Position numbers and translations under genes: made by a program
DNA from: Fervidibacter sinensis
Lineage (GTDB): Bacteria; Armatimonadota; Fervidibacteria; Fervidibacterales; Fervidibacteraceae
Length of the DNA: 64,000 nt
Direction: 5' to 3' (one strand)
Assembly (NCBI GenBank): GCA_032161045.1
Contig: JAVHTH010000004.1
Notes under the pieces: generated by a model
The model's input: only the letters and a program-made list of their open reading frames with translations
Databases searched by the model: none
Told to the model about the DNA's origin: nothing
In this document: positions 35,731-44,629 of the stretch, piece by piece
How the letters are laid out: every line of letters begins with the position of its first letter
Numbering within the stretch: position 1 is the first letter of the stretch

Positions 35731-36663
35731 ATGAGATTTGGTCGCCGCAAGTTTTTGCGAGCCGTTACTCTGGCTTTGGGAGGTGCAACGAGCATGGGTG
35801 TCAATAACGGAAACATCCCGCGACGAAAGTTAGGAAAAACGGGCGTTGAAGTTTCAGCGATCGCGATGGGAGGCATAGTCGTGATGAATTTGCCTCAATC
35901 GGAAGCCGACCGAATGGTCCGCTGGGCATACGATAACGGCATCACCTACTTTGATGTCGCTCCAACTTACGGTGACGCCGAGGAGCGTCTCGGTCCAGCG
36001 TTGAAAGGTTTGCGGGATAAAGTTTTCCTCGCTTGCAAAACAGAGAAGCGGGACAAACAGGGAGCAGCGGAAGCGCTTCGTCAATCCCTTAAGCGGTTGC
36101 AAACCAACCACTTTGACCTTTACCAACTTCACGCCTTGAGAACGAAAGAAGATGTGGAACAGGCTTTCGGACCAAACGGGGCAATGGAAGCGATTTTGGA
36201 AGCGAAAGAGCAAGGACTTGTTCGGTTCATCGGTTTCTCCGCTCACTCGGAGGAAGCGGCGTTGATGGCGCTTGAACGCTACCCATTTGACACAGTGATG
36301 TTGCCCATTAACTTCGCATCGCTGCTCAAAAACGGATTTGGGCAAAAGGTCCTTGACAAAGCGAAGGAAATGGGGGCTGCTGTCATTGCCATTAAAGCGA
36401 TGGCGAAAACTTACTGGAGCGGTGAGAGGAAAGTTCAAAAGTGCTGGTATGAACCCTTGACGGACCGAAATCAAGCGCTTTTGGCTTTGAGGTTCACACT
36501 TTCCCAGCAACCGGTTGCCGTTGCTGTCCCGCCCGGAGACGAAAGGCTGTTTCAAATGGCGGTTGAGTTAGGCAAGCAATATCGCCCACTTGAACCTGAG
36601 GAATTGTCAACCCTTAAGCAAATTGCTGAACCGCTGACACCTTTGTTCCCGCTGCGGGACTAA
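35731..36663 (+). CDS. Aldo/keto reductase with Tat-like leader
   Basis: The 310-residue protein starts with a twin-arginine-like leader (MRFGRRKFLRAVTLALGG). The reductase barrel follows, with the catalytic set visible: Asp and Tyr in FDVAPTYGDAEERLG, Lys in FLACKTEKRD and His in LYQLHAL. The family reduces aldehydes and ketones with NADPH, and close relatives are annotated as predicted oxidoreductases of sugar metabolism. ATG 35731 follows AAGGTGGGG. An upstream extension of the frame is not supported. Confidence 0.85.
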   Translation: MRFGRRKFLRAVTLALGGATSMGVNNGNIPRRKLGKTGVEVSAIAMGGIVVMNLPQSEADRMVRWAYDNGITYFDVAPTYGDAEERLGPALKGLRDKVFLACKTEKRDKQGAAEALRQSLKRLQTNHFDLYQLHALRTKEDVEQAFGPNGAMEAILEAKEQGLVRFIGFSAHSEEAALMALERYPFDTVMLPINFASLLKNGFGQKVLDKAKEMGAAVIAIKAMAKTYWSGERKVQKCWYEPLTDRNQALLALRFTLSQQPVAVAVPPGDERLFQMAVELGKQYRPLEPEELSTLKQIAEPLTPLFPLRD

Positions 36664-36672
36664 CGATCGTTT

Positions 36673-37710
36673 TTAGTCAGCGCCTCCTGTTTCTGAACCG
36701 GTTGCGAACTCAACCTTGCCTTGAAGTTCGTTCCGCTGTTGGTGGATTATCTTTCTTCGCAACCAAAGCAAACCTGTTAAGGCAACTAAGCCCACCAAAC
36801 TCATACCGGCAGTGTTATCGGGTCTGGTTGGATTTGAAAGTTCTTGGAGGGGCGCAAGCAAAATGAAAAATCCCAATGCGCCGCTCGCAATTGCCCACTT
36901 GTGAATCTCCGCCCACTTGTGACCGTTTCCGGACCAAAGCAACGCATAACGGGCAGCAACCAAAAGAACCAAAACGCCTAACCCCATCGTCACTATAGGC
37001 GGCAGTTCCGTGTTGGGCAAGCCCCAGAAGACGATGAAGAAAATAAGCGTGGCAGTAAAGCCAAGCAGCATGAACCTTCGCACAGACGGAACTCGCGTTG
37101 AAAGTGGGACAGGCAAGCGGTCTGGCAACTTCCTCGCAAGCCAGACTAACGCCGCAATGATTGCAACGGTCGCAATTATGTGAAACGGCGAAGGGTAATA
37201 CGGCGCTTCGGGTTTCGGGAAGCAGCAAAAGCCAAACAGCACATCCAAAACGAACAGCAAGCCGATAACCTTCAACCACTCCGTTGACACCCATGATTTG
37301 TTTCGCTCGTTCGGGTAAGCAAGTTCAACAAGCAGGATCGGAATGGCAATGCTGAAAACAGCATGATAAACTGTTAACCCTTGCGCCCACACCCAATTGA
37401 CACCGAGCCAGCGCCCGTAAACGCCCAAAGGTCCTAAATCTGGCCATTGGGGGTCAAAGAAACTTTTGCACATTAACCCTTCCTCAACAATGCCGTATGC
37501 TACACCGAGCGCAAAAATTGAGAGCCAACCTTTTCGCCAACTTAAAACCAGTTCGCGAACCAAAATTGCCCCACCGCCATACAACGCTGCAAGCAAGACG
37601 AAAGTGAACGGGTTGAAAAATTCCGCTGGCGGCGAAGAACCAGAAAGCAATTCACCAATTGCGGGCGACAGAACAAGAAGGACAATAGCAGGCGGCAAGC
37701 GACAGCGCAT
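36673..37710 (-). CDS. Polytopic membrane protein of unknown function
   Basis: The 345-residue protein has about eight to ten hydrophobic segments and no clear family signature. An EEG pair (YGIVEEGLMCKSFF) near residue 80 recalls the glutamate motif of CPBP-type intramembrane proteases but the rest of that motif is not visible, so I do not assign it. It converges with the aldo/keto reductase gene. ATG 37710 follows GGGGTGA. Confidence 0.75.
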   Translation of the reverse strand: MRCRLPPAIVLLVLSPAIGELLSGSSPPAEFFNPFTFVLLAALYGGGAILVRELVLSWRKGWLSIFALGVAYGIVEEGLMCKSFFDPQWPDLGPLGVYGRWLGVNWVWAQGLTVYHAVFSIAIPILLVELAYPNERNKSWVSTEWLKVIGLLFVLDVLFGFCCFPKPEAPYYPSPFHIIATVAIIAALVWLARKLPDRLPVPLSTRVPSVRRFMLLGFTATLIFFIVFWGLPNTELPPIVTMGLGVLVLLVAARYALLWSGNGHKWAEIHKWAIASGALGFFILLAPLQELSNPTRPDNTAGMSLVGLVALTGLLWLRRKIIHQQRNELQGKVEFATGSETGGAD

Positions 37711-37827
37711 TGCATTCACCCCATTCAGTCGTCAACTTCCCCAACCATACTTACAAGTGCCTTTTGCGGAAAGTTTCATTGGGCACCAATGTAGGCTTTG
37801 AGCGGGGTCGCTGAGGATTGAGTTTGA

Positions 37828-38565
37828 CTAACCTGTAAGCAGTTTCAGAGCGGTCAGCGCTACGAGTAGCAAAACGATTTTGGAAAATGCCTGTTGCGAC
37901 AAAACTCGGTTGAGCCATATTCCCAAAAGGGCACCGATGGCAACTGAAGGGAGCAATTGAATTCCAAGCCATAGCCCCTGCCCGGTTATAAGTCCCATCC
38001 GCCAGTAAGGCAAAACTTTGCTCAGGTTGACAACGAAATAAAGCACCGTTGATGTCCCAACGAAAACCGCGTTGGGTAATTTTTGAGGCAGCATATACAT
38101 CGTGGTGAAAACTCCACCTTGATGGGCGATTGCTGAGGCAAATCCTGCCCCGAAGCCGAGGGTAAAGCCAAGTGCACGGTTGGGCTTAACAGGTTTGTCA
38201 ACTTTCAAGTAAAAGTCCTTGTAAGCCTGAGCGACGGCGAAAAACAACGCCAACAACCCAATGAACTTTTTGAACGCCTCATCAGGCATTATGTTCAAAA
38301 TCGGCAGACCAGCCACAATGCCAACCAACATACTTGGCAACAAGACAGCGATTGTGTCTTTGTCAATGTTCTTGCGGTAGTAACTCAATGAGAGCACGAA
38401 GATGTCACAGACTATCAAAAGCGGCAACATCACACCGACGGCAGTCCTTCCTCCTAACGCCAAAGCGAACAAAGGCGTCGTCAAAATTCCCGTCCCGCCA
38501 CCGAAACCGCTTTTCCCGAGCCCGATAATTGCTGCTCCTAAGTGCAAAAGAAACCATTGTGGCAT
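37828..38565 (-). CDS. TauE/SafE-family sulfite/anion exporter
   Basis: The 245-residue protein has about eight transmembrane segments and the family signature features: GLGKSGFGGGTGILTTPLFAL at the start and ALGFTLGFGAGFASAIAHQGG in the second repeat. The family exports sulfite, sulfonates or related anions. The gene stands alone between two genes of other roles. Confidence 0.85.
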   Translation of the reverse strand: MPQWFLLHLGAAIIGLGKSGFGGGTGILTTPLFALALGGRTAVGVMLPLLIVCDIFVLSLSYYRKNIDKDTIAVLLPSMLVGIVAGLPILNIMPDEAFKKFIGLLALFFAVAQAYKDFYLKVDKPVKPNRALGFTLGFGAGFASAIAHQGGVFTTMYMLPQKLPNAVFVGTSTVLYFVVNLSKVLPYWRMGLITGQGLWLGIQLLPSVAIGALLGIWLNRVLSQQAFSKIVLLLVALTALKLLTG

Positions 38566-38655
38566 CTCCGCTTAAGGTCACCTCACTTTGGTCCTTTGTG
38601 GCGTCAAACGAACGAGTTTGCTCGGGGTCAATCTACTTCCTGACCGAATTTCGGT

Positions 38656-38689
38656 TAAAACTCGGCACGCCGGGAGGCATGCCCTCCAA
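38656..38689 (+). repeat. REP-like repeat, copy A
   Basis: The sequence TAAAACTCGGCACGCC with a GGCATGCC partner forms a short hairpin and is about 75 percent identical to 40868-40901. It lies 3' of the GH51-like gene. Confidence 0.5.
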
Positions 38690-38702
38690 ACAGCAGCGGC
38701 AA

Positions 38703-40736
38703 TTATTCTGCCACGACGATAGTAAAAGAATGAGGAGGCAAAATCACTGCAATCTCGCCACCCTTGACAGTGACCTCCTTCAGTTGCCTCGGTCGCACGG
38801 CGTTAGGGTCATTTTCGTTAGTGGCGTCAACGCTCGGTCCAGTGAGGCTCCAAGCAGTTGCGTGCTTCGCCTTGGAACCGATGATGCGGACCTCTGTTGG
38901 ACTGTCAAGGTTTTTGTTGACGATGGCGATGGAAATTCGTTTACCATCACGACTTTTGGAAGCGATAGCGCTCAGGATCGGAACAGAACCCAAGTTGAAC
39001 GGGGTGAACTTTTGCACCCGTAAATTGCGGACGAAAATCTTGCCTTTGCTTCCACCACCTTCAAGCCTTCGGACACGGATTTCAATTTCGCTCGTGTCGG
39101 GCAAAGTGATGTAGTCAACGCTAATTGTTTGCCAAACCTCGCTTTTGACTTCTGGCGAAAGAGATACCGATTTCGTGGCAAGCCAACCACGCCCATCGCC
39201 AACCTGAATTTGAGCACCCCGAGATTTTGTCAACCCTTCGGTCCTCACTTCCGCAGTCACACGGTAACCTGTCAACGGTTCAGCGGGCATTCGTTTAACC
39301 GCGTGGTAGTAATTAAGTTCCTCGTCGGTCAGGATTTCAACGACGAGTGTGCCATCGGATTCTTCCCAATGGTTCACGCCCTTGACATCCTGCAAAACCC
39401 ACTTCTGTTGCGGCAGCAAGTTGGTTGGGAAAAGTTGAAATTGGCTCGGTTGACCGCGAGCGGGCAAGACACCGTATCCGCCTTCTGTTTCATAACTGTC
39501 ACAGTCAACTTGACAATCAATCAGCAAATCGCCGAACCGGTGATGATAGAGCCAAAAGACCCAATAGGCAGGGCGCAAGGTATATGGCTGGCTGTAGCCC
39601 TTGACCATGCCCCAGTATTCGTTGGCGAATTGCCAATACTGGGCGTGAACGATTTTCAAATCGGGTTGCATGAAAACTTGAAGCAACTCGGCAACAACTA
39701 AGGCGCAGCCGAGGGTAAGACGATAAGGCACAGGCTTCTCCTGAACGAAGTGACCGTTAAATTCGGTAACAGCAACAGGAACATCACGCTTTGTCGTCTC
39801 ACGAATGAACCTACGCAACTCGCGGTAGTAAGCCTCAATTTGCCTCGGTCCAGCGAAGGCAATTCGGAACAGCGTCTTTGCATCGGGAATTCCGTCATTG
39901 CGATAGTAGTGCGGGATGTAGGCGTGATGGATGTAAAAATCGGCGATGTCTCCCGTTAACTTGACAATCGTTTTCGTCCAATCGGACAAGTTTGGCGTCA
40001 CATCGTTAGTGAGCACAGCGCCGAGTTTGATGTTCGGGTCAACGGCTTTCATCGCTTTCCAGTATTCGCGATACCTGCGAGCATACTCTTCCGCAGTGAA
40101 CCGTTGCCACTTACCGAAGTCACCCATGCCTTTATGCGCTCCGTGGTCGGTTTCATTACCGAACTCAAACCAAACGACCTTCCACGGCTCTTTTCGCCCG
40201 TCCATTGTTCTCAATTTCGCCCATGGGTGTTTTCCATCGTCGGGAGCGTTCAAGTATTCAACGAGGTCAGCAGCATCTTGGGGAGTGCCGAAGTAATCGG
40301 CGATGGTAATAACTGGGATGGCACCAACTGCCTCGCAAAACCTTAAAAACTCTGGCAACCCGAATTTTTGTTTCGGGCGCTTTTCAATTGGTCCGACTGC
40401 CTTCCTCCAGTCAAAAAAGTGTGAGCCGCAACCTCCGGGATAACGAGCAGTGCTCATTCCGATGTCGCGAGCAAATTTCACCATTTCCGGGACAGGTTGA
40501 TTTCGCTTGGGATCCCAAATCCCTGCACCTCGGTCAGCATATTCGGGTGTCGTGTATTCCCAAGCATCATACTGGTAGCCAAGTTGGTTGTTACCGAAAA
40601 CCATGCGGTTGACCTTGCCGAGCACCTTTTGAGGGTTAACCCGAACAGTTGCAACTGGACGGAAATTTGCCGCTAAAACGCAAACGGATGCTAAAGCCAC
40701 TAAACTCCACATCACCCAACCATTTGAAATCCACAT
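38703..40736 (-). CDS. Secreted GH51-like alpha-L-arabinofuranosidase
   Basis: The 677-residue protein has an N-terminal hydrophobic leader (about residues 6-23). The barrel carries the GH51-type acid/base motif FEFGNE (Glu195) and nucleophile motif AVTEFNGHF (Glu325), with PGGCGSHFFDW upstream. A C-terminal beta-sandwich and a jelly-roll region (about residues 470-590, with GYRVTAEVRTEGLTKSRGAQIQVGDG) follow, which resembles a carbohydrate-binding module. Family enzymes release arabinose from arabinan or arabinoxylan. ATG 40736 follows GAGGGATC. Substrate is inferred from the family. Confidence 0.8.
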   Translation of the reverse strand: MWISNGWVMWSLVALASVCVLAANFRPVATVRVNPQKVLGKVNRMVFGNNQLGYQYDAWEYTTPEYADRGAGIWDPKRNQPVPEMVKFARDIGMSTARYPGGCGSHFFDWRKAVGPIEKRPKQKFGLPEFLRFCEAVGAIPVITIADYFGTPQDAADLVEYLNAPDDGKHPWAKLRTMDGRKEPWKVVWFEFGNETDHGAHKGMGDFGKWQRFTAEEYARRYREYWKAMKAVDPNIKLGAVLTNDVTPNLSDWTKTIVKLTGDIADFYIHHAYIPHYYRNDGIPDAKTLFRIAFAGPRQIEAYYRELRRFIRETTKRDVPVAVTEFNGHFVQEKPVPYRLTLGCALVVAELLQVFMQPDLKIVHAQYWQFANEYWGMVKGYSQPYTLRPAYWVFWLYHHRFGDLLIDCQVDCDSYETEGGYGVLPARGQPSQFQLFPTNLLPQQKWVLQDVKGVNHWEESDGTLVVEILTDEELNYYHAVKRMPAEPLTGYRVTAEVRTEGLTKSRGAQIQVGDGRGWLATKSVSLSPEVKSEVWQTISVDYITLPDTSEIEIRVRRLEGGGSKGKIFVRNLRVQKFTPFNLGSVPILSAIASKSRDGKRISIAIVNKNLDSPTEVRIIGSKAKHATAWSLTGPSVDATNENDPNAVRPRQLKEVTVKGGEIAVILPPHSFTIVVAE

Positions 40737-40828
40737 GCTGATCCCTCGCAGTTCAATCAACCAGTGACGAATTTACGCCAAAGCGAAATTGTAGCGTCAG
40801 GTTTCACCCAACGCGAAAGAGGAAAACT

Positions 40829-40901
40829 GTCGGGGCTAAAGCCTCTCTTACAGGACCGAAATCATTAAAATTCAGCACGCCCAGAGGCGTGCCTTCCGAA
40901 A
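40829..40901 (+). repeat. REP-like repeat, copy B, and palindromic remnants
   Basis: Position 40868-40901 (TAAAATTCAGCACGCC with GGCGTGCC) repeats copy A. Immediately before it is a remnant with GGGGCTAAAGCC-type symmetry (40829-40852). No credible gene is seen in the 40737-40991 gap. Confidence 0.45.
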
Positions 40902-40991
40902 GGATTTGATGATTAACCGGAAAAAGGGGAACAAAGATGGCTTCAAGCCAAGTTTTTGGTTCGGCGGGAGCCGCACTCTCCTTTAGGATGC

Positions 40992-42215
40992 TCACTTACT
41001 TTTTGCCTCTTCCATCCGCTTTTGCGCTTCGGCAAGCATCTCCCTGACGGAAAAGCCGAGAGGCTTGCCTTGTTCAATTTTTGACCTTGCAGATTTTAGC
41101 GCTTCAATTGCGCCTTGCGGGATGAATTTGTGCCATTGTGCTTTCTCCTGAGTGCCCCACCAGTCTAACCGCTCGCTGTAGCACCAAACATATTCGTCCG
41201 TAGTTAACAGCGCATAGTAAGCGTTGTGCTCAAACCACCTCGTTCGTTCCTCCGGCTTCAAAAAGTGACCAATTCGTCCCCACTCGTATTCAAACGGCAC
41301 TAAACCGAAATAAAGGTCCATGTAGAGCGCGAAACCCGCTTGAACTTGCGAGGTGTATTTCCGGCGATTTTCTGGAGCAATGAGTGAAAGGGCACGCTGC
41401 TTCATCAAATGGTAGGCACGAAAGTATTGCTCGGGGTCTCGGTAGTAGTAAGCGGGTTCGTTGCCGTCAACGATGATAACTTGTTCGTTCGCAGCATCAA
41501 GCATCCCGTTCAAGAAAGCAGGCAGCAAGCCGTAGTGGTGCTTTGACAATCGTTCCATCCTCTCGTTTGGGTCGGTGATGTCAACGATATCTCCAAAGAG
41601 GCTGCACCAGAAAAATGTCAAGATACGGATGTTGGGGAACTCGCTTTGAATCGCTTTTATGAACTTCGCACCGCATTCTCGGACTCGCGCCCAATAGGCT
41701 GAAAAGGATTTGCTTGCTGCGTTTGGTAGGCTTGGATAGTGCCAAGGGTTTTCGCCGTAAGGTTCGGGGTCAAAGCAAATCCCAACACAGCCGCCGACTT
41801 TCGCGACATATGCGAGCAACCGTGCATTGTATTCAGCGCTTTGCCAGTCGCTGTCGTTAAACCAATCCCAACCTTTCTCGCAAGTCCCCCACATCAAGAC
41901 GAAGTTTTCGGTGAAGCGGCGAAATTCTGTCGCCCGCAAATTGTTGATGTCCTCAACGAACTCGTTTGGGTCAAAAGGAGACTTTCGGAAGACATGTGCT
42001 GGGTAGGATTTCCAACCGCCTTGAGTTTGGATGACAAGCCCATCAAAGAAAGGAGCCTGACTTTCCATCTTGACAATATTTTCTCGCACGAACGAAGGCG
42101 AGGGAACACCCCATCCATATTGGATGAGTTTCTTTCGGGGACGATCAAATTGCGCAAATGCCGTTGAAGCGACCATGACCAACACCACCCATTTAAACAG
42201 CGACCTCAATGCCAT
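40992..42215 (-). CDS. Secreted protein of unknown function, possibly a barrel-type glycosidase
   Basis: The 407-residue protein has a clear Sec signal peptide (about residues 1-19, ending STAFAQ). The mature chain is rich in aromatic residues and shows a beta/alpha barrel-like pattern, with FFDGLVIQTQGGWKSYPAHV and YVAKVGGCVGICFDPEPYG, typical of putative glycoside hydrolases. I do not recognise a CAZy family and cannot name catalytic residues with confidence. ATG 42215 follows GAGAGGTG. The neighbouring GH51-like and GH130 genes favour a role in polysaccharide breakdown. Confidence 0.75.
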   Translation of the reverse strand: MALRSLFKWVVLVMVASTAFAQFDRPRKKLIQYGWGVPSPSFVRENIVKMESQAPFFDGLVIQTQGGWKSYPAHVFRKSPFDPNEFVEDINNLRATEFRRFTENFVLMWGTCEKGWDWFNDSDWQSAEYNARLLAYVAKVGGCVGICFDPEPYGENPWHYPSLPNAASKSFSAYWARVRECGAKFIKAIQSEFPNIRILTFFWCSLFGDIVDITDPNERMERLSKHHYGLLPAFLNGMLDAANEQVIIVDGNEPAYYYRDPEQYFRAYHLMKQRALSLIAPENRRKYTSQVQAGFALYMDLYFGLVPFEYEWGRIGHFLKPEERTRWFEHNAYYALLTTDEYVWCYSERLDWWGTQEKAQWHKFIPQGAIEALKSARSKIEQGKPLGFSVREMLAEAQKRMEEAKSK

Positions 42216-42388
42216 TTTGGGTTTCACCTCTCGCCACCAAACGCCTGACGGCATGAGCCCTACTGCACTCTCACGCCGAAAATTTTGCTGCAAAACTTAT
42301 TGGGCTGCCACAATAAACCATTGCGCAGCGATTGTCAAGAGGTTAGAAAACTCGTCGGAGAAGAAACGAATTTGGAGGCGGTAAGGAC

Positions 42389-43189
42389 ATGAAGGATTGG
42401 CAAATTGAGTTGCTGGCTTGCCCGTTTGAACATGGAGCGCTGAAGTTTGAAAGTGGGCAATTGGTTTGCCAAAAATGTGGGCGCGCTTTCCTAATTGTGG
42501 ATGGTATTCCCAGTTTCGTCGTGTCGGATTTGGCTCAAGTCCATGACGAACGGGAGTGGCAGTGGAAGCAATCTGAGATGAAGGCACGCAACGAACAAGC
42601 GGTCTTTTACGATAGGTTGTTGGGGTTGATTTTCCTGACCCCTTTTGAGGTCAAAATGACCCTCAATGCCCTTCTCGGCGACCGGGAAAAATTTGTCAAG
42701 TTGATTGAAGTTGGATGTGGAACTGGCAGGATGTTGCAACACTTTGCCAAACACACGAATTTCGTCGTCGGTGCCGATTTGTCCCTTGAGTCGCTGAAAC
42801 AGTGCCGCGAGAGGTTTGAAAAGTTGGGACTTTTGGAGCGAACTTTACTTGTCCACGCCGACGCTTCCTTCCTGCCATTTCGCGACGAAAGTTTTGACGC
42901 GGTCGCAAGTTGTCAAATGATTGAACATGTCCCGAGCGACCGGATGAGGAAGAAGGTGATTGCCGAAATCGCTCGCATCCTCAAACCGAACGGACGCTTC
43001 GCTATCTCTGGGTATCATTACTCTCTGCTCACTCGTTGGTTTGGCAAGGAAGGTGTCCACAAAGGCGGAATTTACTTCTTCAGGTTCACCCGCGATGAGT
43101 TCCTGCAACTACTCAGTGCTCACCTGAATGTCCAAAAGTTACAGACGATTTTCGGTTACGCGTGGCTGGCAAGTGGCGTCAAGGGTTGA
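42389..43189 (+). CDS. SAM-dependent methyltransferase with Trm112-like zinc domain
   Basis: The 266-residue protein starts with a small zinc-ribbon domain (LLACPFEHG and LVCQKCGRAF, about residues 1-45) of Trm112 type. The class I methyltransferase follows with motif I IEVGCGTGRML near residue 110, a motif II-type acidic residue in GADLSLESLKQC and DAVASCQMIEHV. Such two-domain enzymes are common in bacteria; many methylate small molecules or glycans. The target is not known. It is adjacent to the GH130 gene, which starts about 120 bases later. Confidence 0.85.
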   Translation: MKDWQIELLACPFEHGALKFESGQLVCQKCGRAFLIVDGIPSFVVSDLAQVHDEREWQWKQSEMKARNEQAVFYDRLLGLIFLTPFEVKMTLNALLGDREKFVKLIEVGCGTGRMLQHFAKHTNFVVGADLSLESLKQCRERFEKLGLLERTLLVHADASFLPFRDESFDAVASCQMIEHVPSDRMRKKVIAEIARILKPNGRFAISGYHYSLLTRWFGKEGVHKGGIYFFRFTRDEFLQLLSAHLNVQKLQTIFGYAWLASGVKG

Positions 43190-43309
43190 GGAACGGTCTG
43201 AAAGAGACACAAAGGCAGTTGACTGTCATAATGGATACTGCCTTGTTGCAGCACATTGGGCGATTCGGGCAACAGGTAGAATCTCACGAATGGAAGGAGG
43301 TTGGTCGTT

Positions 43310-44284
43310 GTGGCAGAACAGGAGCGAAAGCCACCTTTCCCTTGGGAGGAACGACCGAAGGGGTGCAGTGATGTCGTTTGGCGCTACAGCAAAAATCCAA
43401 TCATTCCTCGTAACGCCATTCCTCGCTCAAACAGCATTTTCAACAGCGCTGTCGTTCCATTCAAGGACGGCTACGCAGGTGTTTTCAGGGTGGATGACAA
43501 AAGGCGCATCATGAACTTACACGCTGGCTTCAGTCAAGACGGGATAAATTGGCAAATTAACCCTGACCCAATTGAGTGGGTGTGCGATGACCCAGAAATC
43601 GCAAGGTTTGAGTATCGCTATGACCCCCGTGTGGTTTGGATTGAGGACCGATACTACATCACTTGGTGCAATGGCTACCATGGACCGACAATTGGCATGG
43701 GTTACACTTTTGACTTCCAAACCTTTTACCAGATGGAAAACGCTTTCTTGCCCTACAACCGCAACGGTGTTTTGTTTCCCCGAAAGATTCGCGGCAAATA
43801 CGCAATGCTGAGCCGTCCAAGTGACCGAGGGCACACGCCTTTCGGCGACATCTTTTACAGCGAGAGCCCCGACCTAATTCATTGGGGTTGCCATCGGTTT
43901 GTGATGGGACCGAGAAGCGGTTGGGAGAGCACAAAGATCGGAGCAGGTCCAGTTCCAATTGAAACGCCTGAAGGTTGGTTGCTTCTCTATCACGGAGTCA
44001 TCACCCACTGCAACGGTTTCATTTACAGCATGGGCGCCGCAATCTTGGATTTGGATTACCCTTGGAAAGTCATTTACCGATGCCGTCCATATTTGATGAC
44101 GCCAACGGAGTGGTATGAACAAGTCGGCGATACTCCAAATGTCGTCTTCCCATGTGCGGCGATCCTTGACCCTGAAGGTAAGAGGTTGGCGATCTACTAC
44201 GGCGGAGCAGATACAGTCGTTGCACTCGCTTTCGCTTACTTGGATGAGTTGATTCAGTTTGTCAAGGACAACTCGGAGTTGTGA
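43310..44284 (+). CDS. GH130-family glycosidase or phosphorylase
   Basis: The 324-residue protein has the five-bladed propeller pattern of GH130, with NPIIPRNAIPRSNSIFNSAVVPFKDGY at the start, RYDPRVVWIEDRYYITW and KIGAGPVPIETPEGWLLLYHGV. GH130 enzymes phosphorolyse or hydrolyse beta-mannosides. No signal peptide is visible, so it is likely to be cytoplasmic. GTG 43310 lies nine bases after a strong GGAAGGAGG site. The exact linkage cannot be told from sequence. Confidence 0.88.
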   Translation: MAEQERKPPFPWEERPKGCSDVVWRYSKNPIIPRNAIPRSNSIFNSAVVPFKDGYAGVFRVDDKRRIMNLHAGFSQDGINWQINPDPIEWVCDDPEIARFEYRYDPRVVWIEDRYYITWCNGYHGPTIGMGYTFDFQTFYQMENAFLPYNRNGVLFPRKIRGKYAMLSRPSDRGHTPFGDIFYSESPDLIHWGCHRFVMGPRSGWESTKIGAGPVPIETPEGWLLLYHGVITHCNGFIYSMGAAILDLDYPWKVIYRCRPYLMTPTEWYEQVGDTPNVVFPCAAILDPEGKRLAIYYGGADTVVALAFAYLDELIQFVKDNSEL

Positions 44285-44629
44285 ATTCCAAAAGACATGC
44301 AGCAGGGGTGCACGAAACGCGTCTGAAAAATGCGGATTTCGTCTGTCGCTACATAACGGATTTACCTTGTGCCGACCAGTTCGGAGCAACCAAAAGCAAG
44401 GCGTGACTTTTTGCCTTTGCTGAACCGAAAATTTGTCGTCGGTGTATGAAACCACGCCATACTTGAGATGAATTCGCTTTGCCTACCTGCCGACTTGTTG
44501 CCTCACGCATCGCACTCTGGACCGGTTTGAAGGCAATTTTGTTCTCTAAAGCAAATAGGGGCGTTCAGATGTGTAAAACTTATGAAGGTGCACAACGATA
44601 AACAGTCAACGGCAAGGAGGGCGTCGCTA
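44285..44629 (+). other. Intergenic region before leuS
   Basis: This 345-base stretch has no credible gene. A short AGCAAGGC..GCCTTTGCT hairpin at about 44395-44420 could be a weak terminator of the GH130 gene. I see no T-box hallmarks (no conserved TGG-type stem set), so there is no evidence of a tRNA-sensing leader for leuS. Confidence 0.5.

Noticed and set aside
40804..40995. A 63-codon minus-strand ORF before the secreted GH51-like gene
   Set aside because: It overlaps the palindromic repeat remnants (GCACGCC and GGGGCTAAAGCC) and shows no family similarity. It is better explained by repeat content.
43225..43260. TTGACT and CATAAT before the GH130 gene as a promoter
   Set aside because: The spacing between the boxes is too short for a sigma-70 promoter.
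44385..44425. A T-box or leader attenuator for leuS
   Set aside because: The hairpin AGCAAGGC/GCCTTTGCT is weak and lacks the T-box consensus.
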